DNA of 64,000 nt from Gordionus sp. m RMFG-2023 (Eukaryota > Nematomorpha > Gordioida > Chordodea > Parachordodidae). The stretch covers positions 11,137,561-11,201,560 of the forward strand of contig NC_088775.1 of the NCBI RefSeq assembly GCF_954871325.1. The letters run 5' to 3'. The position numbers and the translations under genes were made by a program. How positions within the stretch are numbered: the stretch's first letter is position 1; every line of letters begins with the position of its first letter. This document shows, in pieces, positions 34,656 through 48,539 of this stretch. The notes below the pieces were generated by a model. It had not been told where the DNA came from. It searched no databases and worked only from the letters and a program-made list of their open reading frames with translations.

Positions 34656-37487
34656 ATGCTAAACGGGTCCCTTTTCTTATCCTCCCTAAATATAAGTGGC
34701 ATTAAAGACAAAATGCCAATTCTTATGACACTACTATCAAACGACTTTACTGACATAATTGGATTACAGGAAACCCACTCCCCCGACAACCATTCGGCCC
34801 AATTTACAAATTTCATATACTACGGCTCTGGAACCACGGTCAACAAATGGTCAGGTCTGGCCTTTCTTACCAAAAATAAACTCCATAAATACATCATAAA
34901 ATTTGTCCCAATGACTGAAAGAATCGCAGTACTATACCTGAATACCGTCTACAAACCCACAATTCTCCTCAATGTTTACGTCCCTCCAAAACTCACTGAA
35001 AGAATGCTATTCTTGGAACACCTGGAAAGTGTGATAAGCTCCTTACCTAAAAGATACAACATTATAGCGATGGGAGATTTTAATACTAAAATAGTCATGA
35101 TATAACATACAAAGTAAGTAAAACTATAGGTAACACAACAGTTTATAACAGCTACGACAAGGATGGGAAAAAACATCTCCAAATATGTTTAGACAACAAT
35201 TTAAAAATCGAAAATACTTTCTTCAAACATAAACCTCTTCACCTCAGGAGTCATGACCTTCTCAAGAGGTAGACACTCCTCCCAAATTGACATCTTTCTA
35301 TCTAACATCCACAGCTGGTTTGCAGATGTAAAGGCCATCCTAAATATAAATGTATCAGATCACAGATTAATCAAAGCGCATATAAAAATACGAAGTAAAG
35401 AATGGAGAAACAACAACACCAGGCGCATCTATACAACAACACGCGCAGCTCCAGGACAAACTCCCAAATGGCACTTCACCAACATAAACAAAAAAGCCTA
35501 CAGTGATACAATCTGCTCAGACATAGCTAAAATAATCCGGTCCATCTCTACCATGTCACTAGAGAAATGCTGGTCGGATCTTAAAAATGCAATTTTCCAC
35601 GCCTACAATAACTTAAATCATAGCCAAATACCAAAAAGAGAATGGCTCTCATTAGAAACGAAAAACTTAATCTTATTAATAAAAAACGATAGCAGTGGCA
35701 ATTTAGTGCTATAAAGACGTATTCAGAGATTACTAAGCAGTGATTGAAGGATCTTCTTAGCAAAGAGAGCATAAGAAATAGAAATGAATATAAGAAAAAG
35801 AAACAACAAAACTCATGACCCTTACAAAAAGCTCAAACACTTCTGCAAACCAGCATGTTTCAAGAAATTACCTATACATACTCTACAAGGAGGAAACAAA
35901 TACATATACCCTGAAGAGCAAATGGCCATCTGGACAGACTTCTATATGTCAGCCTTCGAGTCCAGGATCCTTTCCAAGGCGAGCTTCCAACAGCCAGGCT
36001 TGCCATTACCCCACTCCGATTCTTCCCTCATATAAATCAACAGAGCCATTAACAAGTTAACAAACAATAGGGCTCCAGACTCTGATGGGATCAAAAATGA
36101 GCAAATGAAAGTCGCTCCAGAAAGCACTTCTAAATATCTATTAGTCATATTCACAAAAATATGGCATTCAGGCAAAACCCCAGATGATTAGAATAAATCC
36201 ACAATCTGCAACTTCCCCAAGAAACCCCACTCTTCATCGTTCGATGATTACAGAGAAATTGCTCTCACTTCTACAGTCTCAAAGGTGTTCATGGTGCTCC
36301 TGAAGAACAGAATCCTCGCTTCTATCAAAGATCTCCTATCAAGTAATATTTACGACTACAGGCCAAACAAGAACATTAACGAACCCATCCTAGCTCTCAA
36401 AATCTATCTCCAGAAATGCTTTAGATACAAACTTCCTTTCATATTTACTTTCATAGACTATAGCAAAGCCTTCGACAACGTGAAACACGATGCCCTTTCG
36501 GGGCTCTAGAAGAATGTAATGTTGATCAAAATCTTGATCTTGAAATACCATTACAACAACTCTTGAGCCAGGTTATAGCTAGGCCGTACTTTCTCTCCTT
36601 ATTTCAGGATCAGAAGAGACGTGAAACAAGGGTGCGTTCTATCACCTATTCTCTTCAACATAATCATAAATAAAATCATAACCACGAGCACCATGAACCT
36701 AGCCGATCTTTCATCAAACAATAACAATATCAATCACCTAAGAATCATCTCGTACGCAGATGACCTGGTTTTAATTACCAAGTCAAGAGATGAGACAATA
36801 GACTTACTAACAAGTTTCTGTTTCCACAACAACCAAGTCGGTATAACCATCAACTTCAATAAAACTTTTATCATGCCATCCCCAGAGGCATCTATAAATA
36901 ACTTAACATTTGAGGGGAATGAAATCAAAATAGTTAATAATTTCAAATATCTTGGCTTGCTTATTGACAATAAAGGAAACATCAGCGGCGATATCGAAGC
37001 CCGACTAAAAAAATGCCAAAATAACCTTCATGAAATATCATAGACTATGGACAGCCAGAAAGATCTTAGTCAAAACGAGACTCCGAATATTTAATGCTAC
37101 AGTTATTCCAGTCCTCCTCTACGGCAGCGACACTTGGAAAATAAATAAATCCAAACAAAGAAAATACAGGTTTTCGTAAACCGCTGTCTGCGCCAGCTCA
37201 ACGGTATTTTCTATTCAAGATTAATTTCAAATGCCAGCCTATGGCGAATCTCAAAAAACGTCTCGATCGAGACTACTCTCAAAAAAAGACACATTCAACT
37301 CTTTGGTCATACCATAAGAAACTTCAGACAAAACATAGATCATGAGGCTATAATCTGGCTCAAGTCTCATGAAGGAAAAACCTATGGTAAATACAAGTCA
37401 TATTGGCTGTACAGAACGATAAAAGAAGTCATAAGTCTAAATCTGACGATGGAACAATTCATACGCCTAAACAATAATAAAGGCTAA
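34656..37487 (+). mobile_element. RTE-like LINE, degraded
   Basis: The element encodes an AP-type endonuclease (SSLNISGIKD, IIGLQETHSPDN, MGDFNT near 35080, then SDHRLI near 35360) and a reverse transcriptase (FIDYSKAFDNVKHDAL, KQGCVLSPILFNI, catalytic YADD at 36753-36764, then INFNKT and FKYLGLLI). The C-terminal tail reads LYGSDTWKI, NRCLRQLNGIF, KRHIQLFGHTIRN and ends at TAA 37485-37487. Domain order and tail fit the RTE group. The reading frame is split into at least six pieces (34656-35105, 35253-35714, 35784-36035, 36285-36509, 36621-37043, rest) by frameshifts and stops, so it is inactive. Its base composition is clearly GC-richer than the surroundings. Confidence 0.85.
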
Positions 37488-38620
37488 TAAAAAATCTTCT
37501 AAAAATCAAATTCAGCTACCTATACCCTCCAAATCTCTCAGCTCCCCCTCCCTCACCACTTTCCTCCTGCCATGGTAAACATACATTTATTTATTTATAA
37601 AACTCCTCATGTACCTAACCTTGATATAACTATTCAAAACATACTTAACTTATGCTGTTAGCCATCTAAGCTAATATTCCTAAGTAAATAAGGCAGTTTA
37701 TTAACAAAATATATCATATTTATATTAAACTAGTAGAAAATCGGTCAAAAATGGCGGAGAATGAGATTTTTATTCATTTTTTACGATAGATGTCATGCCA
37801 GGTTCAAGCTCACAATATTAGGAAGCATCCAAGATCTTATAATTTTAAAAAAGTTTATCAAGCCCAGCTCAACCCTTAATAATTTGTAAAAGATATTCCC
37901 AAGTCATGTGCAAGCTTATATTAATTTTGAGATTCCAAGCCCAGGCCGACCCATTATAATTTTGGAAATTTTTTCCCTCGGAGATAGTTAAATTTTTAAT
38001 ATCATCACATGAACGGGAAATATGTGATTTACCAATTAGTCTAATATGGAAAAAAACATGTAAATTCCGTATTAAGGGAAACTGGGAAGGCCTGGGCAAC
38101 CACTTAATAGAGAATCATGACAAATAAAATAAAATAACCGACTCTAAAAAAATGTTGTTTACTATATAAGGTTATTGTTGTTTTTCAGATAAATTTAATG
38201 TATGTCTTGCATTTCTGAAATTATTTGTCAAAGAATTTGATAAGGGATATATATTTATTTATGTTAAGTAAAAAAATGCTGTCTATTTAAATTACAAATA
38301 TGCCATTAAACACTAATGAAACTTATATGCAAATTATTTATATATTTTTTAAAATATTTTTTTTTATTGACATACAAATTTAGGATAATTTTTTTAAAAT
38401 AATGAGGAATATTTATTATGTATTTGATAAAATTAAGAGCAAATCCTTGTTGACATTAATTTTTGATGGAAAAAGTGAAAAAATAAATCTGGGCGGTCGT
38501 CTGGAGAGGAAATAATTAATGTATAATTTTATATCATTTAGGGTTGTAGATGAAAGTAATGACGGATTACTAAAGCAGTGTACAAAACACAATACGTCCT
38601 GATAAAGATGATATGCCTAT
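37488..38620. other. AT-rich stretch without a recognisable gene
   Basis: The LINE 3' end and a few worn GC-richer words (AAGCCCAGCTCAACCC, CAAGCCCAGGCCGACCC near 37865-37945) that resemble hAT subterminal repeats. The minus-strand 76-codon frame 37869-38099 runs through these words and is not protein-like. Confidence 0.5.
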
Positions 38621-38628
38621 GAACGCAG

Positions 38629-38998
38629 AACGATATTTCTGTCAATGTCAGCATTGGTATCCCCCTCTAAAATAGAATCACGAACGACAATGTTAACAAC
38701 CATAAAACGGTCGTAAGTATTGTTATAAAGGCCACGACAGAACTACTGCATATTTTTCCATTAATAAAGTTGATGAAATTGGCTGTACTGTACATTCAAG
38801 TTTGAACACGCAAAACGATATTTCTGTCAATGTCAGAATTGGTATCACCTTCTAAAATAGAATCATGAACAACAATGTTAACTCAACCATAAAACGGTCG
38901 TAAGTATTGTTATAAAAACCACGACAAAAATACTGCATATTTTTCCATTAATAAAGTTGATGAAATTGGCCGTACTGTACATTCAAGTTCGAACATTC
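38629..38998. repeat. 185-bp tandem duplication with conserved minus-strand frame
   Basis: Two direct copies start at 38629 and 38814 (AACGATATTTCTGTCAATGT) and run through TAAAACGGTCGTAAGTATTG and TTAATAAAGTTGATGAAATT. On the minus strand both keep an open stretch VNIVV-DSILEGDTN then DIDRNIVLR. I do not recognise it. It could be a duplicated exon remnant or transposase piece. Confidence 0.75.
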
Positions 38999-40520
38999 CT
39001 CTAAATATTCATGAAAATTTATCAGAGAATCGGATATAATATTTATATTAACTCCTAGTGAAGTGAATGAGTACAGAATTAAATGTTTATATTTGTTAAA
39101 AAGTAGGCGGAGGTGGCATAGGGATTGTGGTAGTGGTGATAGAAATATCATTTGGAAAAATGGGTGAAAATAAAATAAACATAGATATAAAACATAAGAT
39201 AAAAAAAACAAAATAAACCTCCAGATGAGTTCATTTCAAGAGTAGTTTTTTATTATTTTGTCTACCAGTAACTCTAGAACGAATAAGGCGTTTGTTTAAT
39301 CGTCATTATTTTCTTTGCTTATCTTTAATAATAGATTCATCATGTTTTGTAGCAATGTGAGGGATTAGGGTTAGCCTAGACAAATAAAGAAATAAGGCAA
39401 AAATATAAATAAACTATTGTTGAAAATAAACAAACATATAAATAATGTAAAACCGGTAGATGGGTTAATATTAGATGCATATTTCTAGTAGTTGGAGGGC
39501 CATCATCAAAAAATTTTTTTGGGAGACTTATCAAGCCTATTATGATATTCTAAAAGTTAAAAAATAACATGATGAATGTAATGTTATTAAGATTAAGGTT
39601 AATTAATTGTAAGGTAATTAAAAAATAAGATTAAAAAAAGGGGGGGGGGAGAAGGTATAAATTATTATATTATAAAAATAATAAAAATTAAATTAAAGGA
39701 ATTGATAAGGTTTGGCTATCATCAGAAAAAAATTTTTGGGGGACTTATCAAGCCTATTATGATATTCTAAAAGTTAAAAAATAATATGATGAATGTAATG
39801 TTATTAAGTATAAATAGGTTAGGATAAGAATATTTGAATATACTTAGTTATCTTCTTAATTATTGTTTATGAAAGAAAAATATGAGTATAAAAAGATTTC
39901 ATTAATGTGTAATTGATAATATGAGATGAAAATTGATAAGGTAATCTAAAAAATTAAGAAAGGATTAAGTGAAATAAAAAGTTTCATTCATATTTACAAA
40001 TTTGAGGGAATAAATTCATCCATGTTAGGTACGTGTACACCATCAATTCCATTCATCTGTATGAATAAAATAAAATAAATAAAATAAAATCAACAGATAA
40101 AAAAAAATAAAAATAAATACGTACCGATGACATGACGTAGCGATGACATGACGTCACGATGACATAGTGAGAACATCGGAAAATTATAATATAGATAAAC
40201 AAATTCAATATAGATCATAAACTTAAAATCAACCAATACCCCTCTCTACAATATACATTTTACTTAATAGGCAGGCTTTTCTCTCTCTTCTTGTCTCCCG
40301 TAGACGTTTAAGCAAGTGGTTTTGCCTCTTGCTGCGCACAGGTAACTGCAGTCTGCTTAAAAAATTATGGATGGGCTCATCTCATAGGCTACCCCCAAAT
40401 TTCTTAACCCAATTAGATGGGACGAGAGTCCAAGCGTAGCTCTGCTGTTTCATATAGCGATAAAGGGCGATTGCGCTTATTATGACGTATGACGTATAAT
40501 TTAAACACAATTTCTTTAAG
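38999..40520. repeat. Repeat-rich gap: ~92-bp duplication and short tandem repeats
   Basis: A ~92-bp block starting CATCATCAAAAAATTTTTTT and ending AATGTAATGTTATTAAG is present at 39501-39592 and again at 39715-39811. Near 40118-40165 a GATGACATGACGT unit repeats three times. No gene is visible; the 87-codon minus-strand frame 38948-39211 is low-information sequence. Confidence 0.7.
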
Positions 40521-41734
40521 CATAGGCGTAGCCAGGATTTTCCTAAGGGGGGAGGAATTAAAAAATTATCGGGGGCTTCGCCTCCAGACCCCATTTTGGG
40601 CGGGACTTCGGCCCTGCTTTTGCCCTACCTTCGGCCGGGTTACTTTAGTTTATATAGTCATAAAACATTTTTACAAGATAGGAGGTTAATTTTAATAAAA
40701 AAAAATAAGCCTGGAACAAATATGAAATATATTTTTACTAGTTTATATAAATAATAAATTACTTACATATACATTAATATATAAGCATAGCATTGGTAAT
40801 ATTTTATTCCAAACAAGTATAAGAAATTTATTTATAAAAAGTAAGTAGACATATAGTTTATATTCCTCTATTATATAAAATTGGTTACAAAATGCTAGGT
40901 AAAATTCTACTTTTACAGATATATTTGACAGTTAGAGAATATATAACAGTTAATATTTTACAAATTTTACTAATCAATGCTCTTGATAATATATATCGCA
41001 ACAATTTGCATTCAATTATTTAACGCTATCTATTTATTTTAAATAAAAAATGATATTAAAAATTAATCTTCATATTATCATCCCACTATGTCTTTAAAAG
41101 ATATTTTCTGATGTCCTTATCAATATTTGATAGTTTCTGTAAAATAAAATTGGTAAAAATTACTTGATTGTCATATGATAATTGATAAAATTAGATATAC
41201 TTAAAAACTACGACATATAATATTCCACTGTTTGTATTGTGCATTAATTTTTTTATTTAATTAATGATTTAATTTTATCAATAGTTTTATAAATATGTTT
41301 ACTTTTATTAAGATAAATAAATTAAAATTACTCACTTTATAAAAAATTATATTTGATATATTATATTATTTAGTAATTTTATTTTTATGGATCTATTATT
41401 AATAATTATAATTTCACTTTTGTCTTAATACTTATCTTTGGATTATATTCCATTTCTTAAAAAACATCTTTGGTTCACTTTTTATATATATAAATGCTTT
41501 TTTCCAATAATGTATAATTTATCATGAATAGTTTTATAGAAAAATATCAACTTTTACATTCTTTCTTGCAAATTATTGTTTAAGATATATGCATACATTT
41601 GGGGGGGGGTCAAGGAGTAGAGGGAAGACTAAGGGGGATATTTTTTATCAGCTTAAAATGATATTCACAAAAAGTGATAAATTTCTGAAGAGGAGGGAGA
41701 TTTCCTGTTGCCCCCCCCCCTGACTACGCCTATG
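40521..41734. mobile_element. hAT-like non-autonomous element, copy F1
   Basis: Ends CATAGGCGTAGCCAGG and, reversed, CATAGGCGTAGTCAGG are inverted. ATTTCTTT occurs at 40510-40517 and 41735-41742, a duplication separated from the left end by three bases. A GC-rich block after the left end (GGGGGCTTCGCC, TTCGGCC repeats) and G/C runs before the right end are shared with copy F2. The interior shares the ~200-bp core with copies E1-E3. No coding frame. Confidence 0.82.
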
Positions 41735-44673
41735 ATTTCTTTTATAATAAATAATATCTATAATTTTTAATTGAATTCAAGTTTTAAAAAGTGGCACTTT
41801 TAGATTCACAAAATTTTGATGGTTGGAAGTAGAGCATTAATATTTTAAGTTATTCTTTAAAAATTTATAAATGGAGTACCATTATAATTAAAAAGATATA
41901 TTTAACAATATGAAATCGCCGCTGAAGGCGGAGGGAATTTTTAGGCGGATAAATATTGGTTTTTGAAGGGGTTTTGCATACAGTAAAAATCCTGTCATGT
42001 AGACGCTGATTACAGCTTTGGTTAAATCTAATATTTAACCACTTTTATGATTTATTTCTTAGAAAGTAATATTTTTAAATAAGATATCTATTTTAAACAG
42101 CCCTCATTTACAATGAGTGCATTATTATAGTATATTGTTTAGCATGAATATGAGTTTACTGATAGTATGCCTACCTCCTAATTACATTTAAAAGGAAATT
42201 ATCCATAAATAGTTCTTTTGGAAAATAATGTTTATGATTGTGTGTAATATATGGATTTGGTCAATTATTAGCAATATCATTGTGTTTAAATATGCTATAA
42301 TAAAAGTATTAATTTATACAGCAAAACATTTGCCTTATTTTATCTAAAAATTTAATAGATAACCCCCAATAAATTTATTTTACTCTTAGTCTACCCCCTT
42401 TAAATGCCGACCCCCTACCTCCTCAAAAAAATAGATTGCAATCTGTTTCTACCTCTCCTCCTTTTCGTTCATGTAGACGCTGAGTGTAAATAGAAAACAA
42501 AGATGGTAGGGCCAATGATATTGGTTAGGGCATAAAACTACAAATTTTTTAAATAAAAATTGTTATAAAACTGACTATTTTATGACAATTTAATATAAAT
42601 TTAGATATTAAATTACTTTTGGCTATTTTTTTTGCATACTCTTATTTTTATATTAACCATTTTAAAATATTACAAACACTTCAAAAATACTCGCTGTACT
42701 GTTCGCGTTGAAAAAAAATTTCGCCTTAAATATTTCTGTTTTCTTTTATATTATGCTATCAGTAATGATATATATTAGAAGCGCCCTTACAAAAAAATGT
42801 CTCAAAGTTGCTATTTTTTTTAAGGTGTGTGTAATTTTTTTTACTCTAGTTATATAAAATTTATAGGGGGGGAAGGGACTCGGCTCGCCCTTTCCTATCT
42901 TCTATAGGGTATTCCATAGATAAATATTTTTATTAAAATTAAATATTATATGCATGTATTAATTAATATTCGTAATCAAAATAATATTTAACATAAATGT
43001 AGAATCAAATTAATATTCCTCGCCCTAATAGTCATAAATTAAGAATCCTTTAATAACATTAATCTAAAAGCTTTTTATCTTTTAAATTTCTTGTCTAAAG
43101 ATTTATAAAAATATTTTTACCAAATCCTATTTTGCATTTTTTTTCGGAATTAAAATGTAACTAATACAAAAAAATGGATCTTAAAATAATTGAAAATATT
43201 TTATATTCAAAAATCAACGTAAAAATAAATGAATATTGAATTTTATAATATAATATTTTTTTTATTTTGAACTTCTTGTTTGTGGTGGCGAAATGAAGGA
43301 AAATATAATAAAAATATCAGTAAAGCCTTAGAAACAAATTATTTAAAAATTAAGTTCAAATAATAAGATCATTTTCAAAATGCTAATTTAAAAAAAGGCG
43401 ATTCTTTTAACTAAAAGCACCTAGCTAGCTATGCCCCTAGGAGCATTTTATTAATACTTGGAAAGGAACATTTTATTCTATGGTCTTTTATTATATTTTA
43501 TAAGGTATATTCAATATCTTAAAAATTAATTATTTTTTCTATATTTAAGACAAAAAAATAAATATTAGTGACATTCCAAAAAACTCAAATTAGCGAAATA
43601 ATCAATAATCCAAATAGTTAGATAATATATCGTATAGAAATGAAATTAGATTTTACAAGTACTCAATCAAATGTAAAAAAATTGTAATACGAAAGCCTGA
43701 AACATTTAAACGACTATTCGTATGAGTTTTTATGCTCTTTAATTTATATTTAGTAGTAGAAAAGAATATTATGCTACATTTAATAAAACTCTAGTGTTAT
43801 TTCTCTAATATATTTGAATGTTATCATTTCATATCAATAGAGTCAAAATTTGGAGTAAATGTGTTTTCCAAACACGATCATTTCTTTTATTTTATCATCC
43901 ATTATACTATAATAGATATACACTGATTTATTAAATATATATTTTTTAGACATTATTTCAGTGATACCTGATTTATAGCGCTTTTGCCCTTTGATGTTGA
44001 AGACCCATTTAATCTAATTGGAACTAAATTAATTTGAGTGAAAAGTAAAAATGAGGAGCCCTCTACACGTTTGTGGGCAAGCCGCCCGTACTACGCGCAA
44101 ACAGTTCAAAAAATGTTGCTTAAACGTCTATAGGCTTAATAAAAAAAGAGCGGGGCAAAAAAAGCCTATACCAATATAAATATATTTAGAAAGTTAATTC
44201 AAAGGAAATAAAATTATCATTTTTAATTTTTAATTTTCTATTTCTCATTAGATAGCAGCGTACCCACATAATTATGAGGCTACAGCATCTAACTAAGATC
44301 AGAATCGCTTGATATTTCATCAAGCAGGCTAGATAGGCCTTTAAGAAAAGAAATTTTTTGAAGGCCACAAGTTTTGATTTATCTCTTTTCCAAAAAGCGA
44401 GATGAATAATTACAGATTTTAATGAATTTATAAATTATTTATATAACTCAGGGAATTTCTTTTTATTTTACTAAATAATTTTTTTCAATTTACGAGTTTT
44501 AATCAAAAAAAATTTAAATTGAAAACACAATTAAAGAAAGAAATAATTGGTCTTGAAAATAATATAATGATAAAGTAATATTTATTTGAACCAAAAAAAT
44601 ATATAAAATAAATTATAATATTTATTTTTCAAAATAAATTTGGGCTTATTAATATTTACTTGACTTTAACAAA
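41735..44673. other. AT-rich gap with a 15-bp direct repeat pair
   Basis: TCATGTAGACGCTGA occurs at 41995-42009 and again at 42469-42483, flanking ~460 bp. This could be the target duplication of a retroposed sequence, but no poly-A or coding sequence supports that. A GC-richer patch at 44060-44130 (GGCAAGCCGCCCGTACTACG) is unassigned. Nothing else is recognised. Confidence 0.5.
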
Positions 44674-44968
44674 TAGAGTTGTTAAACTGCTCGATTTGAG
44701 CCAATTTTTAAAAACGGCTACTCCATATTTTATCCGCAAAAATATTACAAGCCTGTAGATTTTGCTCATAGATGGGGCTAAGGTTTGAACATTTATTAGC
44801 GAAATCTCGAGGCATAATCAATATTTTTCTTTAAATATTGAGTTAGCCGTTTTTAAAAATCGGCTCCAGGAGCTAAATCTTAATGCTTATATAATTAAAT
44901 TCTGGTTAAAATCCTGATCAGGGCTTTTTTTTAAATCGACCCAAATAGGGCCGTTTTTAGCAACACTA
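44674..44968. mobile_element. Short inverted-repeat (MITE-like) element
   Basis: The ends TAGAGTTGTTAAACTG and, reversed, TAGTGTTGCTAAAAAC are inverted. Inside, AAAAACGGCT near 44713 and AGCCGTTTTTAAAA near 44843 are also inverted. The TAG-GTTG-TAA end resembles hAT termini and the left end near 56796. No target duplication is clear. Confidence 0.5.
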
Positions 44969-45357
44969 CTCTCTGTTAATCATATTACCTCGAGCTACTA
45001 AAACTTTGAATTTTGTATATTTATCATATTTCTCCCTGGAGGTTTAGCCTCCCAATTTTTCAGATTTTTTAATTTATATTTCTTTAAATTTTCAGGTATT
45101 TTATCTCATTTGAGTTTTTCCACAAGTTTTTCTGTAATTCTTCTTTAAATTCTTTTAAAATAAATTTCCATTATAAAAAACTCTTTATATTGATTTCTTA
45201 TTTATTTTCCAATTTTTTCTCCCATAAATTAATATTGGTTTATCTTTATAATTTTAATTATATTCAATTGTATTGTACCTATTTTCCCAATCCTTTTTCA
45301 AAATAAAATCTGATAAAAAAATAAAAAAATTTTTTTGAATATTATTAGATAGGAATT

Positions 45358-48048
45358 ATGGTCAGTAAATCAGATAAAAAATCGCTAAACCTGAAGATAT
45401 CCCAATTCCTCAAGGAAAATAAATCATATTGTACAAATGTAAACGTTGACAAATTATTATTAAATAAAGAAAATAATTTAGATATGCCGGAAAGAAGCGT
45501 TAATGATTTTGAAGAAAACAATTCCTCGTCCCCAAGGCCCAGGTTATGCTGTTTTGGAAATGGCGATCAAAAAAACAAGAACAAATTATTCCCATTTGAC
45601 TCAAATATATCTTCTGAGTCCAAGGATTTGAAAGATCATCAATTCCGTGCCAATCAAGCTCAGGGATGTTCTATCAAAGATGATAAAGAGTCTAAAGACT
45701 CTCAAGAACTTACTTATAATGTGGTGAAGAGTAACATATATAATTCAAAAGATTTAAATGCAAGTAATCGGGATATAATGCTCAAAAGATTTAAAACATT
45801 TACTACTGTACTTTTCAATTCAGATGATAAACCTTACAACAGTATAAACTTAGTTGATACACATCCCTCTAGAACTAATTTTGTTAAAAATAGTAAAGAT
45901 AAACTAGAGGCTAATGAAAGACAATTAGATACTCTAGATTTTTACAATAAAAAAGAAGATATACTGAGTTCCGAGCGTCAGGGCGAAATAAATGAGCTTA
46001 GCTTTAAAGATTTACTAAAGCAGAATGTTATTCCTCTATCGGCCAGAGATATATATTGCCTTGGAAAATCTTGGAAGGGTATATCGCGTAAAATGGATGA
46101 AACTGGGCTTATTTTCATTACCAAGTATATCTATTTATAAATTTTTTTTACTAAATCTTTTCTCTTCTTAATAAAAAAATAATTTTTTTATATCATGATT
46201 TTAGTATTGTATAAATCATATATATATATATATATACATATTAACTTTATTAGGGATGTGACATAAAGACATAAAGAGAAATACTCAAGATTTTTTTTAT
46301 AAATTTTTGGATAGAGAAATTATCACAAAAGATCTTCTAAATCCTTTCTTAAAAAATCAGTATAAATTTCAAATCGTTCAATAGTTGAATACTCACGAGA
46401 TTTAATTAATCTATATTCTATTTGTCAATATAAGAAACATCAATCTTTTTTAAAACAAAGGGTTGCATTTTGTGAGTCAAACTAAATAAATTTTAAATAT
46501 AGTGATTGAATTATATTTATAGTTCCTTTTGAGGCGGAAATTTTTTAAAAAAAATATTCTAAAAGAAAGAATTCAAAAATTTATTTTTGGAGTTAATAAT
46601 AAATTTATTAGGGCCAGTGGACTATAAAAAAATTGTACAATAACTAATACTATGTAATCTACAAATATTATCAAATATAATTTATAAATATCAATCTCTT
46701 GCACAAAAACGCTATTATAAAACATGTATAATGTATATATCCTGCATAACAATTCCAATAATGGCATAACCGAATCGACAATAAATAGAGCTTATTATTC
46801 AACACTATATGTATTACTTGAATGTGTGCTGAAAATTTTTTTGAGGTTTAATATATGAATAATTTAGGGCAATTTTGTCATGAAATTTCTAATCAATTTT
46901 ATTTATCTGAAATTTATAAGGTATGTGCTTTACCCAATGCTGGAATACAATTCCGGCAAACGTGAAGTCCTTAAAATTCTAAAAAAAATTTGCGCTCCCA
47001 ATGATTTAGATGTTCAAAATTGTAGTGATATCTTATTAGATATTATATTATCTGTCTTTTATATCTCAAAAACTACAAAAAGCGATAGTTGTTAGACAAT
47101 TCGACTATTTAAATGACAAAATGAAAATATACAAAATTTTGTTCACTCTTTAAAAAAATAATAATAAGATTTTTAGAAATGTATCCGCATTACACCAAAT
47201 TTTTCAAAGTACGCGATGGCCTCCCGGTACCGGAACATCTACAATCACAATTAGCTGCCGAAAATTTTATGTATGCCATGGATAGATGCATAGAATATTT
47301 GTACGACCCTAAACATTTTTTTATCTTCGTCAAAAATGTCGGCGAGTTCCACACCGGGATCAAGAATTTTAAAGCCGAATACCTTCTAGTAATAATAATA
47401 AAATATAATAACCACGATGATTTGCCTCTTTTTTAAAAGTAAAAACTGAGCCTATTTATTTTAAAGGAATCTATTAATAACATTAAAAATAATCAAATAA
47501 AATGAATAAGCGAATTAAATCATTAGATTGATCTCCATGCAGAGGAGTGTATGTTGGCCATATAGGTATGAAATGTTTACGCTAGAAAAAATTCTTCATA
47601 TGAATCGTCGAATCTGTTTCTAAACATGGACAAGGGCTTTAAATTTTTTTTGTTGCTATCTCATGATTTAAAACTTTATTCATTATTGTATATTAATTAT
47701 ATTATTTAATATTAATATTTATGATTTGAAAATAAGATTTTAGTATTAATTTTTATAAGTTTTTTTTATTTAACACGTTTAAAATGAATGGCTTTGTTCA
47801 TACTTATAATACTAGTATTATTTTAATTTTACATTATTATATTTGTTCCATGTCATGTCTTAATTTATGTTAAATACAATATTCAGGATTTTAGCCACCC
47901 ATTTTTCTATGCTATCAAAGAGGTTTTAGGTGAAAGATATACCCCGCACATTGAAGACATATATATTCGCATAGTAAATTATATTGTTTACAAATTGATA
48001 GAGGCCTATGAAGACCGTTCGAATATGGATAGTCAACGAATATCATAA
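45358..48048 (+). CDS. Globin with ~225-residue N-terminal extension (3 exons)
   Basis: Exons 45358-46124, 47169-47388 and 47887-48048 join in phase to 382 codons plus TAA. Residues ~226-375 form a globin fold: LSARDIYCLGKSWKGI (helix A), KFLEMYPHYTKFF (B-C, CD1 Phe near 267), MYAMDRCIEYL (E), NVGEFHTG with proximal His F8 at 317, and VLGERYTPHIEDIY then VNYIVYKLIEAYED (G-H). The introns fall at phase 2 in helix B and phase 0 in helix G, the ancestral B12.2 and G7.0 positions. The distal E7 position aligns with Ala285 (SQLAAENFMY), not His. Residues 1-225 are polar, rich in Lys, Asp, Asn and Ser, without a recognisable domain, signal peptide or membrane segment. Typical globins are ~150 residues. 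No breaks are seen, so the gene looks active; ligand and role are unknown. Confidence 0.88.
46125..47168 (+). other. Globin intron 1
   Basis: 1,044 bp, starting GTATAT and ending AATAATAAG. It has a TA microsatellite near 46220 and no recognisable insert. The acceptor at 47167-47168 was chosen over the nearby TTTTTAG at 47176 because only the former restores the globin frame KFLEMYPHY. Confidence 0.75.
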
Positions 48049-48539
48049 ATATAAGATTACTTATTACTATTATAAATCATGATTTAATATTAAAAAATCT
48101 TATGGAAAAAAATATATAAATTCCATAATCATATGTATTATAATATTTCATAAATTGTGTTTTATTAACCTTTCACATTTTTATGTTAATATAAAACACT
48201 GACCATATCCAGGATTTTCTTAAGGGTTTTGGTGGTTAAACCATAAATTTTACAGGATATCTTTAGGTCATCTTTTTAAAGAAATTTGGCCTTATCACAT
48301 TTAAAAAAATATATAATTATGGATTTTCATTTTTTTAAAGGAAAAATTTTTTTTTTCTTAAATATTTCTATTATAGTTAAGTAATGATAATACAATAAGA
48401 TAAATTTTGATTATAAATATTTAAAATGCACAATATTTATGTTAAAGAAAATAAACATTTGTTTATATAAAAAAAAATCCAAAATTAAAAAAAAATAAAG
48501 GAGAAATATAGCGTTAAGATGAATAAGTGAGGAAGAGTC

